From the NCBI GenBank assembly GCA_023014365.1, contig JAEBUN010000002.1:3286001-3350000 (forward strand): a stretch of 64,000 nucleotides of DNA, given 5' to 3'. Under the pieces are notes generated by a model that made no database searches, was not told the DNA's origin, and saw only the letters and a list, made by a program, of their open reading frames with translations. This document shows positions 49,240 through 60,114 of this stretch, piece by piece (position 1 is the first letter of the stretch; each line of letters begins with the position of its first letter). The stretch is from Lepiota brunneoincarnata. Taxonomy: Eukaryota; Basidiomycota; Agaricomycetes; Agaricales; Agaricaceae. Both the position numbers and the translations under genes were made by a program.

Positions 49240-49640
49240 GTAGAATTGGTCTAAACTCATAGAATGTCAAGTCACCCGACAACCTACCTTCGTGTTCTCC
49301 AACATCATGTTCGCCGTTACCTGTCTATCTTGCTGCTTGCACATGGCTACCTGCACTCCTACACCAACAGCACTCGTACCCGTCAACTTAGTCTCACTCA
49401 CTCAAAGTCGAGGTTGCCGGAGTCGCATAGTATCCAACTACTGAGATATATATGTCTATCTTGGTACAATCGTTTGTGCGGGTCCGTCATGGGGTGACAT
49501 TTTCTGAGAATTAGGGCAAAAACAGTCACTATTAAGGTAGGTGTCTGAAACATTACTAAAACGAACAGGATGAGGATCGTGAGCGAAGACATCCATGACG
49601 GTTGCTCTCACCACATTGTGAAGCACCAGGATTAATCTTA
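49240..49640. repeat. Array module Y, unit B
   Basis: Matches unit A and unit D copies: AATGTCAAGTCACCCGACA, CTGCACTCCTACACCAACAGCACT and TATATATGTCTATCTTGGTACAATCGT. It has the uninterrupted site at which unit D carries a retroposon. Confidence 0.7.
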
Positions 49641-50305
49641 TTCTCGACCCCGAGCATGAAACAGAAAGCTTCAATCTGTGGGTTGGAATACGCCGGTGAC
49701 TGAAGTACTTCATCATGGGGATTGGCGGCGGAGAGGTGGAGGAGGGGCCGGGTGCACTACGTATGAACGCTTGAATCTCGTGCAACTGTACAGAGAGTGG
49801 ACAAGTCGTGTCATTCTCTGACATGAGAAAAGATGAAATTATGCAGAACAAAACACTTACGCTGCAAATTCGCAACCACCCGCTCCTGTGCCTGTGCGAC
49901 TAAAGCTCGTGCCTCACGTTCCTCTGGGAAAGGTGGCTGGTGTCGATTTGTCAAGGACCATGGGTGAAAGGCAAGTGTCACTGCGAGCCATTCCGGATCA
50001 AAGCCGAGTAACGGCATTAGTGGGGTGACCCCGTAATGCTTGATCTGTTTGAGGGGTGGAGGTAGAGGCCGTGGAGGGTGAGGCTGAGGAGGGTATCGGG
50101 ATATTGGCGACCTAAAATATAGAATGAAATTAGGAATAGTTTGGGGACATGCTCCAGTTGGGCGGCTTCTCCTAGGTTTTCCACCTTCCTGAACATGTAA
50201 TAGCAATGTCTCGCCAACGGCCGCTGACAGAACAGAGTGTCTGAGCATCTCCTGAATCAGTTCGTTTGGGAGCAAGTTGATATTGGCAGTCCCACACAGG
50301 AACAA
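49641..50305 (-). pseudogene. F-box-like gene relic, unit B
   Basis: The N-terminal frame contains NINLLPNELIQEMLRHSVLSAAVGETL, which looks like the start of an F-box (LP.EL..E.L), then loses frame (FRKVENLGEAAQLEHVPK in another frame). Downstream FDPEWLAVTLAFHPWSL and PFPEEREARALVAQAQERV are shared with the unit D relic. Equivalent in position to the fuller F-box gene at 56070-57044. Probably inactive. Confidence 0.5.
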
Positions 50306-50632
50306 TTAATAATGAAGCAAGTGGATAGGGGATGTGAATACATACATTATGGGGGTGCTCGCACGAGTCATGAGGGCGTTGGAGAGAAATTTGAAGGGCA
50401 AGGGACCGTCACGCCAGGAAGCCGAATAATGCATTCTCATTGGCGAAAGCCCCCCTGAAGCCCTTGGGATGAGCTGTCCCAGAGTAGAGATCTTTGAGAA
50501 CTCACGTCTATTCATCACATTCGGACTGCCAGTGGCTATGGATTTCGGAGGTACGACGTGGTAAGAACTGAAAACGTCTCGGCTTGTTCGTCTGGCAGGA
50601 ATTATGTAATACTATGCTTCATCCTTGATTAA

Positions 50633-50900
50633 CAGTGTTGTGCCATTCATGAAGTCACGTCACCTTCATGAAGGAATCTTCATGAACATTCATGAATATT
50701 CATGAAGCGGCAAAAGCCGATGAAGGCTCATCCTAGCTTTGACGCGCGGTAAAGTTGATGCTCACTGCTATAATCAGTTTGTTTGTGTTTACTACTAGTC
50801 TCGGGAGCAACGTGACGTGATTACGGCGCCGCATCAAATTCATGCCTTCATGAAGGATTCATGAACGCTTCATGAATATTCATGAACTTGCACAACACTG
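50633..50900. mobile_element. hAT-like MITE
   Basis: Perfect terminal inverted repeats CAGTGTTGTGC (50633-50643) and GCACAACACTG (50890-50900), flanked by an 8-base target duplication matching at 7 of 8 positions (TTGATTAA left, TTGATTAT right). The ~270-base body holds about nine copies of the palindrome TTCATGAA or close variants near both ends, likely transposase-binding subterminal repeats. No coding sequence. Confidence 0.8.
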
Positions 50901-51068
50901 TTGATTATCCCCCCGATATTGTTGTTTTCTCCCTTAATCCTTTCAGACTCTCACAGAATTTTGGATACGAATCAACGGCAATGCCGATACCACATTCCAA
51001 CTTGATTTATCGAGAAGTATGCAAGGGTTATTGAGATGCAAAAAGCTGGGGCTTGTCACACTTCGAGG

Positions 51069-51727
51069 CAGTGTTGTGCCGTTGATGAGTAGCACGTGTA
51101 CTCATCAGTGTGCTTCATGAACTGCTCATGAACCGTTCATGGAGCGGGAATACCCGGTGAACATAAAGCATACAATACAATTTACATTCTATTCATATAC
51201 TGTATAGCCTGCAGGTACTGTTGAGAGTGAAGAAGTTGGGGATCCGGGACATGGATCCCTCTGCAGGTTCTCAGCTCTTATTCAACAACATAGGGAAGCA
51301 GCACAGGCATATGACGAGGAGGACAACCATTCAATAACTCCTTCTGGCTCATATACCCCCCAAATCCCCTCTCGAGCCCCTCCTGCACGAGTGCAAATCG
51401 AGGATCTTTTCAATCTTAAAAATCCTGCATGGAATGAGTTGTTTGGGCAGAGCCTCAAGCGGAGCTCCAACGAGGAGCTGGAGCTGCATAGTTTGTCAGA
51501 TTTAGATGCCGAGGGCGACACCGAAGATATTGATGGTGACAATGAAGGTGATATTCCGATGGATGAAGCCACTGAACAAATTCTATTGTGTTGGTGGTGT
51601 GTTTTATTATATGAGAACCAAATCTGATCCATTCGCATTTGTTTACTTGCGGGCTCTGCTAAATGTACGGCAACACGTCAGAGGTTTATGGTAACATGAA
51701 CGGCTGATGAGCGGCTGATGAACCGAT
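51069..51727. mobile_element. Second hAT-like element, partial
   Basis: Starts with CAGTGTTGTGCCG, the same terminal sequence as the MITE, followed by the stem GATGAGTA/TACTCATC and CATGAAC motifs. An internal frame (about 51300-51627) reads VQIEDLFNLKNPAWNELFGQS, then EELELHSLSDLDAEGDTEDIDGDNEGDI. Such acidic LDAEG-type tails occur at the ends of Agaricomycete transposon proteins. The right end is unclear (a degenerate CGGCAACAC near 51670 or the repeat-rich stretch ending 51727). Likely an internally deleted relative of the autonomous element. Confidence 0.4.
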
Positions 51728-52016
51728 CAGTCGAGGAGAGTCCGGTGTCGGAGTGTGAATATCATGATGGTATCACTGCGCCATTGATTTCCCTTTCGTC
51801 TCCCCTTAGGGAACTGGAATTCCATCACCATGAGCTCAGAGTCTTCGGTGGAGAAGTTTAACGACGGCATATATTCGATAAAGGACAGCAACGGCGGGGT
51901 GAAGAGTGGGTAGGGAGGTAAACGGACAAGGAGTACCTACATGTAGACTACGAGGAATATAAAGAATCCGCAGAATCTTCCTCCATTGGGTATTACGGGG
52001 GGCATTAGAATCCTTC

Positions 52017-53916
52017 TCAACTGGATCCTTCCTCAACCGCTTCCACAGGCAGTTCAAGCCGTTTTTTGGCTGTCATATGAGAGATTCTCCCCGCCTACTT
52101 CCTCAAGCAGTTTAAACCCTCGTATCAATGTCTTCTAAATCCTTCTCAACAGATTGAATATCATGTTCTCCGGGGTTGGTTTTTCATGCAGCTGCTTGAG
52201 GTGAGCCTCAAGCAATAGAATCGTCCTTTGGAAATGATGTCTGAAGCTCCCGGACAAAGGACAGCCCGGCATACATTCGGACAAGTTCCGAAATCCTTTG
52301 CTTGATTCCGCATAATTCCCCTGTCCAATCGAGCGATCTCTTGCGATAAGCGAGCTTCGTTAGTCCTTCCTGTATCCACTTTATCCGTCTGCGCGCTCTC
52401 GTATTTCCTTTTAGCTTCGATGTCGATTTCGACCCGTTGGTCATCCACCTCTACCCAGACACAGTCAAAATGGCGGTGGAAGTCACGTGAGTGGCCACAT
52501 ATCTCGCAAATGGTAACCACGCGCCACCCGCGAAGAAATGCACGGCAGCGCCATAGTTTCTTGTAGCGGCCGGAGAAAGGAAGGGAGCACGATTCGTGAC
52601 AGTTGCGGAAGCACTTTGGGGCACCGCACAAGGTATTGTGCTTGCCGGGTGTGGATCTGGTGTCGTGGACCTTCTGGGTGATTATTCGATTGTAGTCCCT
52701 GTACAGTTCTATTATCTGAAGATCGTGGTACACAGGTCCAGGTTATCTCGCCTTAACAGGATAAAGTGCCGCTCACCGACTTTGTTCCGTCTAACTCCTT
52801 TTTGACCTCATTTAACGCTCGCTTCTTAGTTCCGGCTTCATCCATCGCCGCAAGCGCAGTAGTGATCTCTTTGTCAATGTCCTGTGTTTTATTATAGAGC
52901 TTCTAGAATGGGCTTGGTAGGCTGAGGCTCGAGGTCATCAATCAAATCGAACATGCGTGCAAGCACATTCAGGGCCCCCGAGTGAGCTTTATCAACAACT
53001 GCCGCTGGGTCCTGCCGTGCGTCCGGATACATGGTGGGCCCCGAATTCTGGTTCTTGAGAATTTTTTCTTGGATAGCGACCGGATTATTGATGTAGAATC
53101 GTTGATTGTTACGTAGTTCCTGTGGAAGCGATGTGACTTCGAAGTTCACGTCCCATGGAGAGTTGATGTTGGTGAAAAGAAAGACAATATTATTGGAGAG
53201 CGGTTTGGGGAACATGGCGGAGAGCTTGTTTAGTGTGTAGTCTGTGGCGGCCCCGAGACGTGCCGCAGTGCCATTCGCAAGGATGATGACCGCATCAACG
53301 GTCTCAACTTCAGTGCTGATGGTCTCGGCAATGCTGGCCAAGTGCGCCTTGTCCTGAGGCAACCCGCGAGTATCTGCAAGTCCTGGGGTGTCGAGGATGC
53401 GAATGATAAAGCCCTCGCGACTGGGGAACTCGTATAGCTTGGCCGACTTTGTTTGGCTACTGTTGGCGTTCCCACCAGCCTCGTTGGATTGATCGTGGAA
53501 ACTCTGGTAATTCTTCGGTCCATTTCCAACACAGACGTTCGCAAGCAGCTTCAACATGGCAGTTTTCCCGGTCCCAGTTTCACCTTTATGATCCCCCTTC
53601 CCTGAGTTTATACCCTTTGCGATATCACGAGAGGCCTGACATACCTACAAGTAGGATCGTGAACTCATCCTTCTCCTTGATGCTCCGGATGATCCCTTTC
53701 CTCAGGTCCTCTGGAGTGCTACAGGTTTAGGATCAATGGTTGCGGGGAAAAAGCAATACATATAGAATTTACTTAATTGGCGGCGGTCGACCCGGTCTCC
53801 CCACCATCCCCGCCAGTACGAGTCGCTAATGATTATCAATCAAGCTCAAGGCCCAGCGCAAGCACAACTCCACGAGAATTTCAAACTCACCAGGTGTCGT
53901 CACTGGGGATCCCCAT
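52017..53916 (-). pseudogene. AIG1/GIMAP-like GTPase, array copy C (damaged)
   Basis: Good match to the other copies in the GTPase exon (LANVCVGNG, ILDTPGLADTRGLPQDK, NIVFLFTNINSPWDVNF) and in the Cys/His exon (CFRNCHESC, TICEICGHSRDFHRHFDCVWVEV). Damage: exon 1 is 8 bases shorter than in copies B and D, shifting the frame. In the linker exon the GTPase frame stops early at ILEAL. The coiled-coil region changes frame (RLDRG / RISELVRMYAGLS). An extra A in a run of A near 52060 breaks the tail. Its tail (EEVGGE.LSYDSQ, then LELPVEAVEEGSS) is of the type seen in copy E rather than A/B. Its upstream TATA-like region is also replaced. Confidence 0.65.
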
Positions 53917-53948
53917 CGTGTCTAGGACGCAAGCCAAAATAACTAGAT

Positions 53949-54285
53949 TCAATGACAGTGTAAGAATAAACTGCAAATACAAGGATATTACTAACGAAGA
54001 ATATAAGATCGAATAAGCTAACATAAATATGGATGTAATGTGCTCACTCAGCACTCGTAACGCACGAGTACTGAGGAAGCTAGGTGTCGAAGTAACCGAA
54101 ACTGAATGGATAGAAATAAAATTATAATCGAGATTGCAAGTAGCATGTCCAATAGACTAACGAGGAGCAGCGAGTGGCGTCGATGTCCATGGCTGTAAAC
54201 ATCAAGACTTTACAAGTGAGTGTTCTTTGTGTAAAGAACGAGGGTCCTATGGGCGTAATTCATACCCAGCACATATGAAGAGAGT
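53949..54285. other. Replaced promoter segment of copy C
   Basis: Copies A, B and D share a TATA box and flanking sequence here. Copy C diverges abruptly after AACTAGATT and returns to the shared sequence at AGAGAGTCCAGGAAGCC. The ~300-base foreign stretch is AT-rich with no gene. Confidence 0.55.
54047..54075. repeat. Inverted repeat (hairpin)
   Basis: CTCAGCACTCGT, a 5-base loop, then ACGAGTACTGAG: a 12-base stem with one mismatch. A second stem GTTCTTT..AAAGAAC lies at 54229-54246 in the same foreign segment. Confidence 0.7.
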
Positions 54286-54975
54286 CCAGGAAGCCATTGC
54301 CGCCTTAATGGTGTTCACTCCTTGTTGCGGCATGCCTCATTGTAGATCGATCGATCACTTATAAGCCTCAAGTTTCACACGTGTTCTTCGGAGAAAACAG
54401 GCACCCTGTGCTGTTTCGCACAAGAAGGATTCGTGTGGTGCACCAAGACCACAGCTGCCATGCGCACCTTTGATATCATAGGGCTTCCTCCTAGCTTCTA
54501 TCGATTCATGGAATCTTGCAGACAACTTCCTCTCGGCCTGTGTATAGTCATCGGAGCCCCAAGCGAATCAGCGTCCGATTTTATCTGTGGTAGCGCTCCA
54601 CCCTCGGCACTTCAAGTATGCAGTGATCTCTACGCAGAAATATAAGGTACATATTCATCTGTCCATCATACGAGTAACTGAAGCAGTGCCAGAAGCCATC
54701 GCAGCGCGCGCTGATAACGACGGAATATACTGGAGGCGCACAGTCGTTTCGTTCATTAGCGAACGAGAAGGAATCTTCTGGGAGGACATGGGCTGCCCGC
54801 GCTCCTCCATGGCCAATGTATCCCTCGTGGTGGAACACGTGCGGCAGTTGTTCCTGGTTCGGCGGATGGAGATCCCCAGATAAGCGTCTAGCAATCGAAG
54901 TAGGCGACTGCTCGTGGCTGGGCAAAGGGCTTGGTTAACCTACCACCGGACCATGACGAAAGGCAGCTCCAACAG
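54286..54975. repeat. Array module X, unit C
   Basis: Matches the X module of units A, B and D from GCCATTGCCGCC to the GTCTAGCAATCGAAGTAGGCGACTGC stretch; shorter than in the other units. Confidence 0.7.
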
Positions 54976-55415
54976 TGTTGCCAATGCTGCCGTACTCATC
55001 AGCAAGTAAACAGATACAAACTAATCATATTTGGTTCTCATATAATAAAACAATATCACCAACAAAACAGAATATATTGTACTAGAGGCCGCGGAGACGC
55101 GGTGCAGACCTTGATGCAGGACTGGTGAGCGGAAGTCACATTGGGGTGGTCGGCTGCTATCATTGTTCATTGTGTTTGGGTGACGCTGGGGGAACTGTAA
55201 AACAGACTCGAGTCATGCGAGAGGAAGATAGTGGGTGAAGAGAGCTGTCAGACAAGGACTCTGTGTGAGTACCAGATGTTAAGGGAGGCCGCGGATTCAG
55301 GCACGAGGGAGAGGCGGGCGGACGCTGAGCTCGCGTAGGGTGGTATATGCTTTGCATGATTCCAGGAGTATATGGCAAACGTTCGCAGTTTCCTGCAAGA
55401 AATGTATGGGTACAT

Positions 55416-55954
55416 AGGAGGCGCCTGCGATGCGGATTCTGTTCATTTGGATACACCCAGCATGACCCAAGAAGCAAATATTGGGTGCGAGCCATCCACC
55501 GTGATACCTAGATCAAAGCCAGTGCGAAATCCGATACAGCCAACAATGCTACTCACAACTCCCACAGATAATTCGATGCTTCGTGATTCCCCCCAATCAC
55601 AATCGTCAGAATCGGCGCTACCTGCTCTCCCGTATAATATCTGCACCATGAGACCGAAATACCAAGCCAGACGAGCGCAGCAGCGCACCTACTTGTAAAA
55701 CCCACCCAGCTGTTGGTACTTGTTCGGCACGGCCATACACTACAAGTCAAAATAATTTCGAACAGCCTGGAAATCACCGCAGATGAGGAGAAGGTCGACT
55801 GTGTAGTTGTGTCGTGCCTCAAAAGATTGGATGTAGCCGTAAATCTCGTCAAGGTGGCCGTGGCAGCAGCCTTCGGCTGCGATCTGAGGATTCAGCCAGT
55901 GGAGGCATTCAGTGTGTTTGAAGACAGGTAGTAAAATTATGGGCAGACCTTCAT
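55416..55954 (-). pseudogene. DBR1: Truncated lariat-debranching enzyme (DBR1) fragment
   Basis: N-terminal part of the RNA lariat debranching metallophosphoesterase. ATG at 55954 encodes MK, followed by an intron at 55884-55948, then [66 protein letters not shown] with the metal-ligand GNHE, and after another intron YHGGWLAPNICFLG and RIRIAGAS. The match ends at a breakpoint near 55416, so the rest of the catalytic domain and the C-terminus are absent. A TAG at 55740-55742 replaces the residue before CMAVP. Introns are retained, so it is a genomic fragment, not a retrocopy. It sits between GTPase copies C and D. Confidence 0.8.
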
Positions 55955-56069
55955 TTGCCTGAGCGTTTCGGCGTTATAGGGAGAGAGTTAGGATGGTCCT
56001 GTGCATACCATGGGACCGTAACAAGCCAGGCGCTTATACACTGATTACCAGCCAACGACTGCTTTCGAT

Positions 56070-57044
56070 TTAGTCACACAGTACGGAGATAGGACAATTC
56101 AATACCAATCCAAAGTTCGGGAAAACCCCGCACCGGTCAAATTTGAGTATATGTTTCACTTCCTCAAGGAACTCGTTGATTCGAGTCCTATCTACCCACC
56201 GTGAACCGACAAAACCAACCTCTGTCCCACTAACAAACTGGAAAGACTCTGGTGGGGGACCACCCTCGACTGGAGCATCTTTCCTGACTGGGTCCACATC
56301 TTCTTGTCACGTCTCCTCATCAACAAGCATTTCGATAGCTGGGATGGAAGCGGCTCGGCATGCTCAGAAGAATAGGATTAGGTCATCAACCGGGAACCAT
56401 AAGTCTTTGATTCGGAGCATCTGGATGGCATGAGTTGAGTGGTAACATCGGAGTGTTCGAAAGACTTGATGTCCTCAACTTGTTTTGAGAGGACATTGAG
56501 ATTTGGAAAATTAATATCTTGAGGCAGAATAAGGACTGCGGGGGTCGCGAGCATAAGCACTAGGGTTCGCAGAGGGGAAAGGGATATCTTCTGTATGGGG
56601 CGTTCGGTGTCGAAGCCAGCGTCCCGCATAGCCAAGACCATGGATACTGCAACAGTGTATTTTGAACCATCATCAAAAACACAGGTCCAAGCGACTGTCC
56701 ATTCCAGGTTCAAATGAGCCAACTGGAAAATCGCAGTGTAATGCTCTTGGTGTGAAGTCGAAGCGATACTTTTCGAAGCTTTCAATATCAAGGGGTGATT
56801 CTACCATTCTTTTGATCCAGATGCCATCGAGGAGTGGAAGTGGATGGTGCGCCTTGGTAATATTCACTGAGACTTGGCACCACAAGGGAGCACATGCGAT
56901 GGCGATGCTTCGCCAGCGCCTGTTGACAAAGCAGAGTATCTGAGCATCTCTCAACGAACGGGAATGATGAAGGACAATCTCCCAGAGTAATTTGTTTGGG
57001 AATGAGCCAATATTGGCAGTGTTTCGGGGCTTGTAAAGGAGCAA
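56070..57044 (-). CDS. F-box-like protein, array unit C/D
   Basis: Start MLLYKPRNTANIGSFPNKLL. The F-box region is FPNKLLWEIVLHHSRSLRDAQILCFVNRRWR, then SIAIACAPLWCQVSVNI, the usual F-box plus first repeat layout of Agaricomycete F-box proteins. After PLDIES the frame moves to SIASTSHQEHYTAIFQLAHLN, then LEWTVAW, a run of leucine-rich segments (LSPLRTLVLMLATPAVLILP; FPNLNVLSKQVEDIKSFEH), and a further frame with FVGSRWVDRTRINEFLEEV. At least two joins (introns or indels) are needed. F-box proteins recruit substrates to SCF ubiquitin ligases via Skp1. This is the best-preserved F-box member in the array; relics sit at the same place in units B and D. Confidence 0.5.
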
Positions 57045-57339
57045 TTACTGCGGGAGCTTGCACGAGTCGTGGTGTCGTGGGGGCTTGTAAGATTAACGGT
57101 CAAGCGCTCAGGGAACTTGCGTGTTTATGACGTTGTCCATCATACCTTATGTACAGCCACCGATAGCACGATTAGGTGGTCCACGGTTTGGGTATCTGAG
57201 TATCGACGGGGGTCTTATGCGGTCATACGGTGGCACAGCCAACGGGCCTTTACGGTCAACCGCCCGCTGTTTACTGTTCAAATCAGGTGAGTGTGTGACT
57301 GGTATGAATTGACTTCAGAGTCTGTGGACATAGAGATAA

Positions 57340-57960
57340 ATCACCATTTACACAAAGTGAATAGAACACATGCCATACCCGTAGGTTTGGCGGTCCAGCA
57401 TGTCGGTAAGGTTATCTGCTGCTCCGCACGACTTTGCCTAATGGGTGTATCGTTGGACAGCTTCGCATTTTGATACTATGTTACATAGTGCGCGAACTGG
57501 GCAAAATTCGAGTTCAAAGGTGGTTGACATATAGTGCAATCAGACGAGATTCGGAGTGGACAAAGCTTACGTAATCACATTTATATTAGGCCAACTTGTG
57601 AAGGAGTAAGAAAGCAGACTTGTGGGTGCGACTATATCCTGGTTCCGAGTTTTGACTGACGTGTGACTTAGATACCCAGTGCTGCTTGCCGTGGGTGGCC
57701 CGCACCGGGTCCCGTCTCAGGCTGTGGGACGACGTACTGCAACCCATGATAAACTGACGCGTCGTGGCAATGGCATATCGAAGTCCTACTTGTACTGATT
57801 GGATCCTGAGGCCAGCTTCCCCATTGCCTCGCTTTATGTGAATATTTTTTGTTCCAAACCTGAATGGGCACCGCTTTGTTTCCTCGGCCATGATGTTTGA
57901 CTTCTCGTCTTTGTAAGTGAATATAACTATTCGGGAAACGAGCGGAAGAGTGATATTAAA
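57340..57960. repeat. Array module W, unit C/D
   Basis: Lies downstream of the GTPase gene. Shared with 63120-63785: CACCATTTACACAAA.TGAATAGAACACA, GATACCCAGTGCTGC.TGCCGTGGGTGG and CCCCATTGCCTCGCTTTATGT. Minus-strand frames of ~100 codons (ending in RTHKSA) are partly conserved and may be a decayed exon. Confidence 0.65.
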
Positions 57961-58128
57961 AGTGTCAAAAGCATGCCCTACACAAATGGAACAAAGGCTC
58001 CGTTCTCGTAGCGCTATGAAGCGGGGGCGCCACTATAATACGACGCTAGCCTCTTCAATTTAAGAGGAACATTGCGGAACATCACCCGTTGGGGCCTACG
58101 GGGAGTACCAGAATCCTCCTTATCTACT

Positions 58129-59971
58129 TCAAGTCCTCAAGCAGTTCAACTGTCGTTTCATGTCGCCTAAATCTTTCTCAACGGATCGCATGACTGCGGG
58201 ATCCAGGGTCGAGTTGCTACGTATCTGCTTGAAGTTCGCTTCAAGCAACAGAATCGTCTTTTGGACTTGGCCTCTGAAGTTCCCGGACAAGGACAACTTG
58301 GCACCCCCTCGGAGGAGTTCTGAAATCCTCTCAGTGATTTTGCGTAACTCCCTGTCCAATCGAGCGATATCACCGATAAGCAGATTAGTTAGTTGTTCTT
58401 GTCTCTCTTTGTCCGTCTGCGCGCTCTCATATTTCTTTTTGGCCTCGATGTCGATGGTGTCCAGTTCTTCATCCACCTCTACCCAGACACAATCAAAATG
58501 GCGGTGGAAGTCACGTGCATGACCGCATTTGTTGCACGTGGTAACAGGGAACCACCTGCGAATAAATGCATGGCAGCGCCATAGTTTCTCGCAGCGGATG
58601 GAGAAAGTAAGGGAGCACGATTCGTGACAGTTGCTGAAACATCTCGGGGCACTGCACAAAGTATTGCGCTTGTCGGGCGTGGCTTTAGTTCTGTAGACCT
58701 TCTGCGTGGTTATATGCTCGTAGTTCTTGTACTGTTCCATGATCTGAACATTGTGGAACACAGGTACAGCTTACTTCGCTTGAACAGAATAAAGAAATGC
58801 TCACTTTCTCTGTTCCGTTTAACTCCCTTCTGATCTCATTTAACTCTTGCTTCTTAGTTGCCGCTCCGTCCATCGCCGCAAGCGCAGCAGTGATCTGCTT
58901 ATCGATGTCCCGCGCCTGGTGATAGAGCTTTACGAGAGGCATGGTAGGCTGAGGCTCGAGGGCATCAATCCAATTGAACATGCGTGCAAGCACATCCAGG
59001 GCCCCCGAGTGAGCCTTGTCAACAATTGCCCCTGGGTCCTGCCGTGGGTCTGAATACGCAGGTGGCCCCGAATTCTGTATCTTGATAATTTTTTCTTGAA
59101 GAGCGACCGGATTATTGATGTGGAATTGTTGATTGTTACACAGTTCTTTCGGAAGCGATGTGTTGTCGAAGTTCACGTCCCATGGATTGGTCACGTTTGT
59201 GAAAAGAAAGACAATATTACTAGCGAGTGATTTGGGGAACATGGCGGAGAGTGTGGTCAGCGCGTAGTCTGTAGCGACCCCAAGACGGGCTACAGTGCCA
59301 CTCGCAAGGACGATGACCGCATCAACGATCGCAACTTGAGCCCTGATGGTATCGGCAATGCTGGCCAAGTGCGCCTTGTCTTGATGTATCCCACGAGTAT
59401 CTACAAGTCCCGGGGTGTCGAGGATGCGAATGGTCGCACCCTCGCTATTCGTGAACTTGTACAACTTGGCCGACTTTGTTTGGCTACTGTTGGCGTCCCC
59501 ACCAGCCTCGTTGGATTGGTCATGGAAACTCTGGTAATCGTTCGGGCCATTTCCAGCACAGACGTTCGCAAGCAGCTTCAACATGGCAGTTTTCCCAGTC
59601 CCAGTTTCACCTTTGCGACCCCCTGAGTTTGTGTCCGTTGTGATATCATGAGAGCCGTGACGTACCTACAAGTAGGATCGTGAAATCAACCTTCCCCCTG
59701 TTGCTCCGGATGATCCCTTTCCTCAGGTCCTCCGCGGTGCTACAGGTTTGGGATCAATGGGTGAGGGTAAAGAGCAACGCATATGGAATTTACTTCGATT
59801 TTTCTTTAATAACTGAGGAATTGGTCGACCAGATCTCGAAACCCCCCCTGTCATCCCCGCCAACACCAGTCGCTAATGATGATTAATCAAGCTCAAGATC
59901 CAACGCAAGCACGACTTCACAAGAATATTAAACTCACCAATACTCAAGATGTCGTCGGTGGGGACCCCCAT
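58129..59971 (-). CDS. AIG1/GIMAP-like GTPase, array copy D
   Basis: The best-preserved copy. Exon 1 59971-59938 (MGVPTDDILSI), exon 2 from 59872 (ATGVGGDDRGGFEIW), exon 3 (TAEDLRKGIIRSNRGKVDFTILLVG), then the main exon with P-loop GETGTGKTAM, ILDTPGLVDTRGIHQDK, NIVFLFTNVTNPWDVNF, NNPVALQEK and the linker AALAAMDGAATKKQELNEIRREL. After a GT-AG intron comes the exon IMEQYKNYEHITTQKVY with the Cys/His cluster (CFSNCHESC; TCNKCGHARDFHRHFDCVWVEV) and the coiled coil DRELRKITERISELLRGGAKL. Joins are in frame. The only visible damage is the C-terminus: a one-base deletion after DMKRQL ends the protein at 58129, losing the charged tail present in A, B and E. Predicted GTP-binding, possibly membrane- or polymer-associated like GIMAPs; role unknown. 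Confidence 0.78.
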
Positions 59972-60019
59972 CGTGTCTAGGACGCAAGCCAACACAACTA
60001 GATCTCAACGAATCGAGGG

Positions 60020-60030
60020 CTTTATATACC
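60020..60030 (-). promoter_or_regulatory. TATA-like box of GTPase copy D
   Basis: CTTTATATACC on the plus strand, ~50 bases upstream of the ATG, conserved with copies A and B. Confidence 0.6.
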
Positions 60031-60114
60031 AAGCGGTTGTTTGTCTGTTGCGTGAGGCTAAGCGAGGTATAGCATGCCAGATTGGACAGCCTTCAGCACT
60101 TATCACATATATAA

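Noticed and set aside
57121..57312. Frame with GYLSIDGG resembling a patatin lipase motif
   Set aside because: The third glycine and the following RG are missing, no GxSxG is found downstream, and the frame is short.
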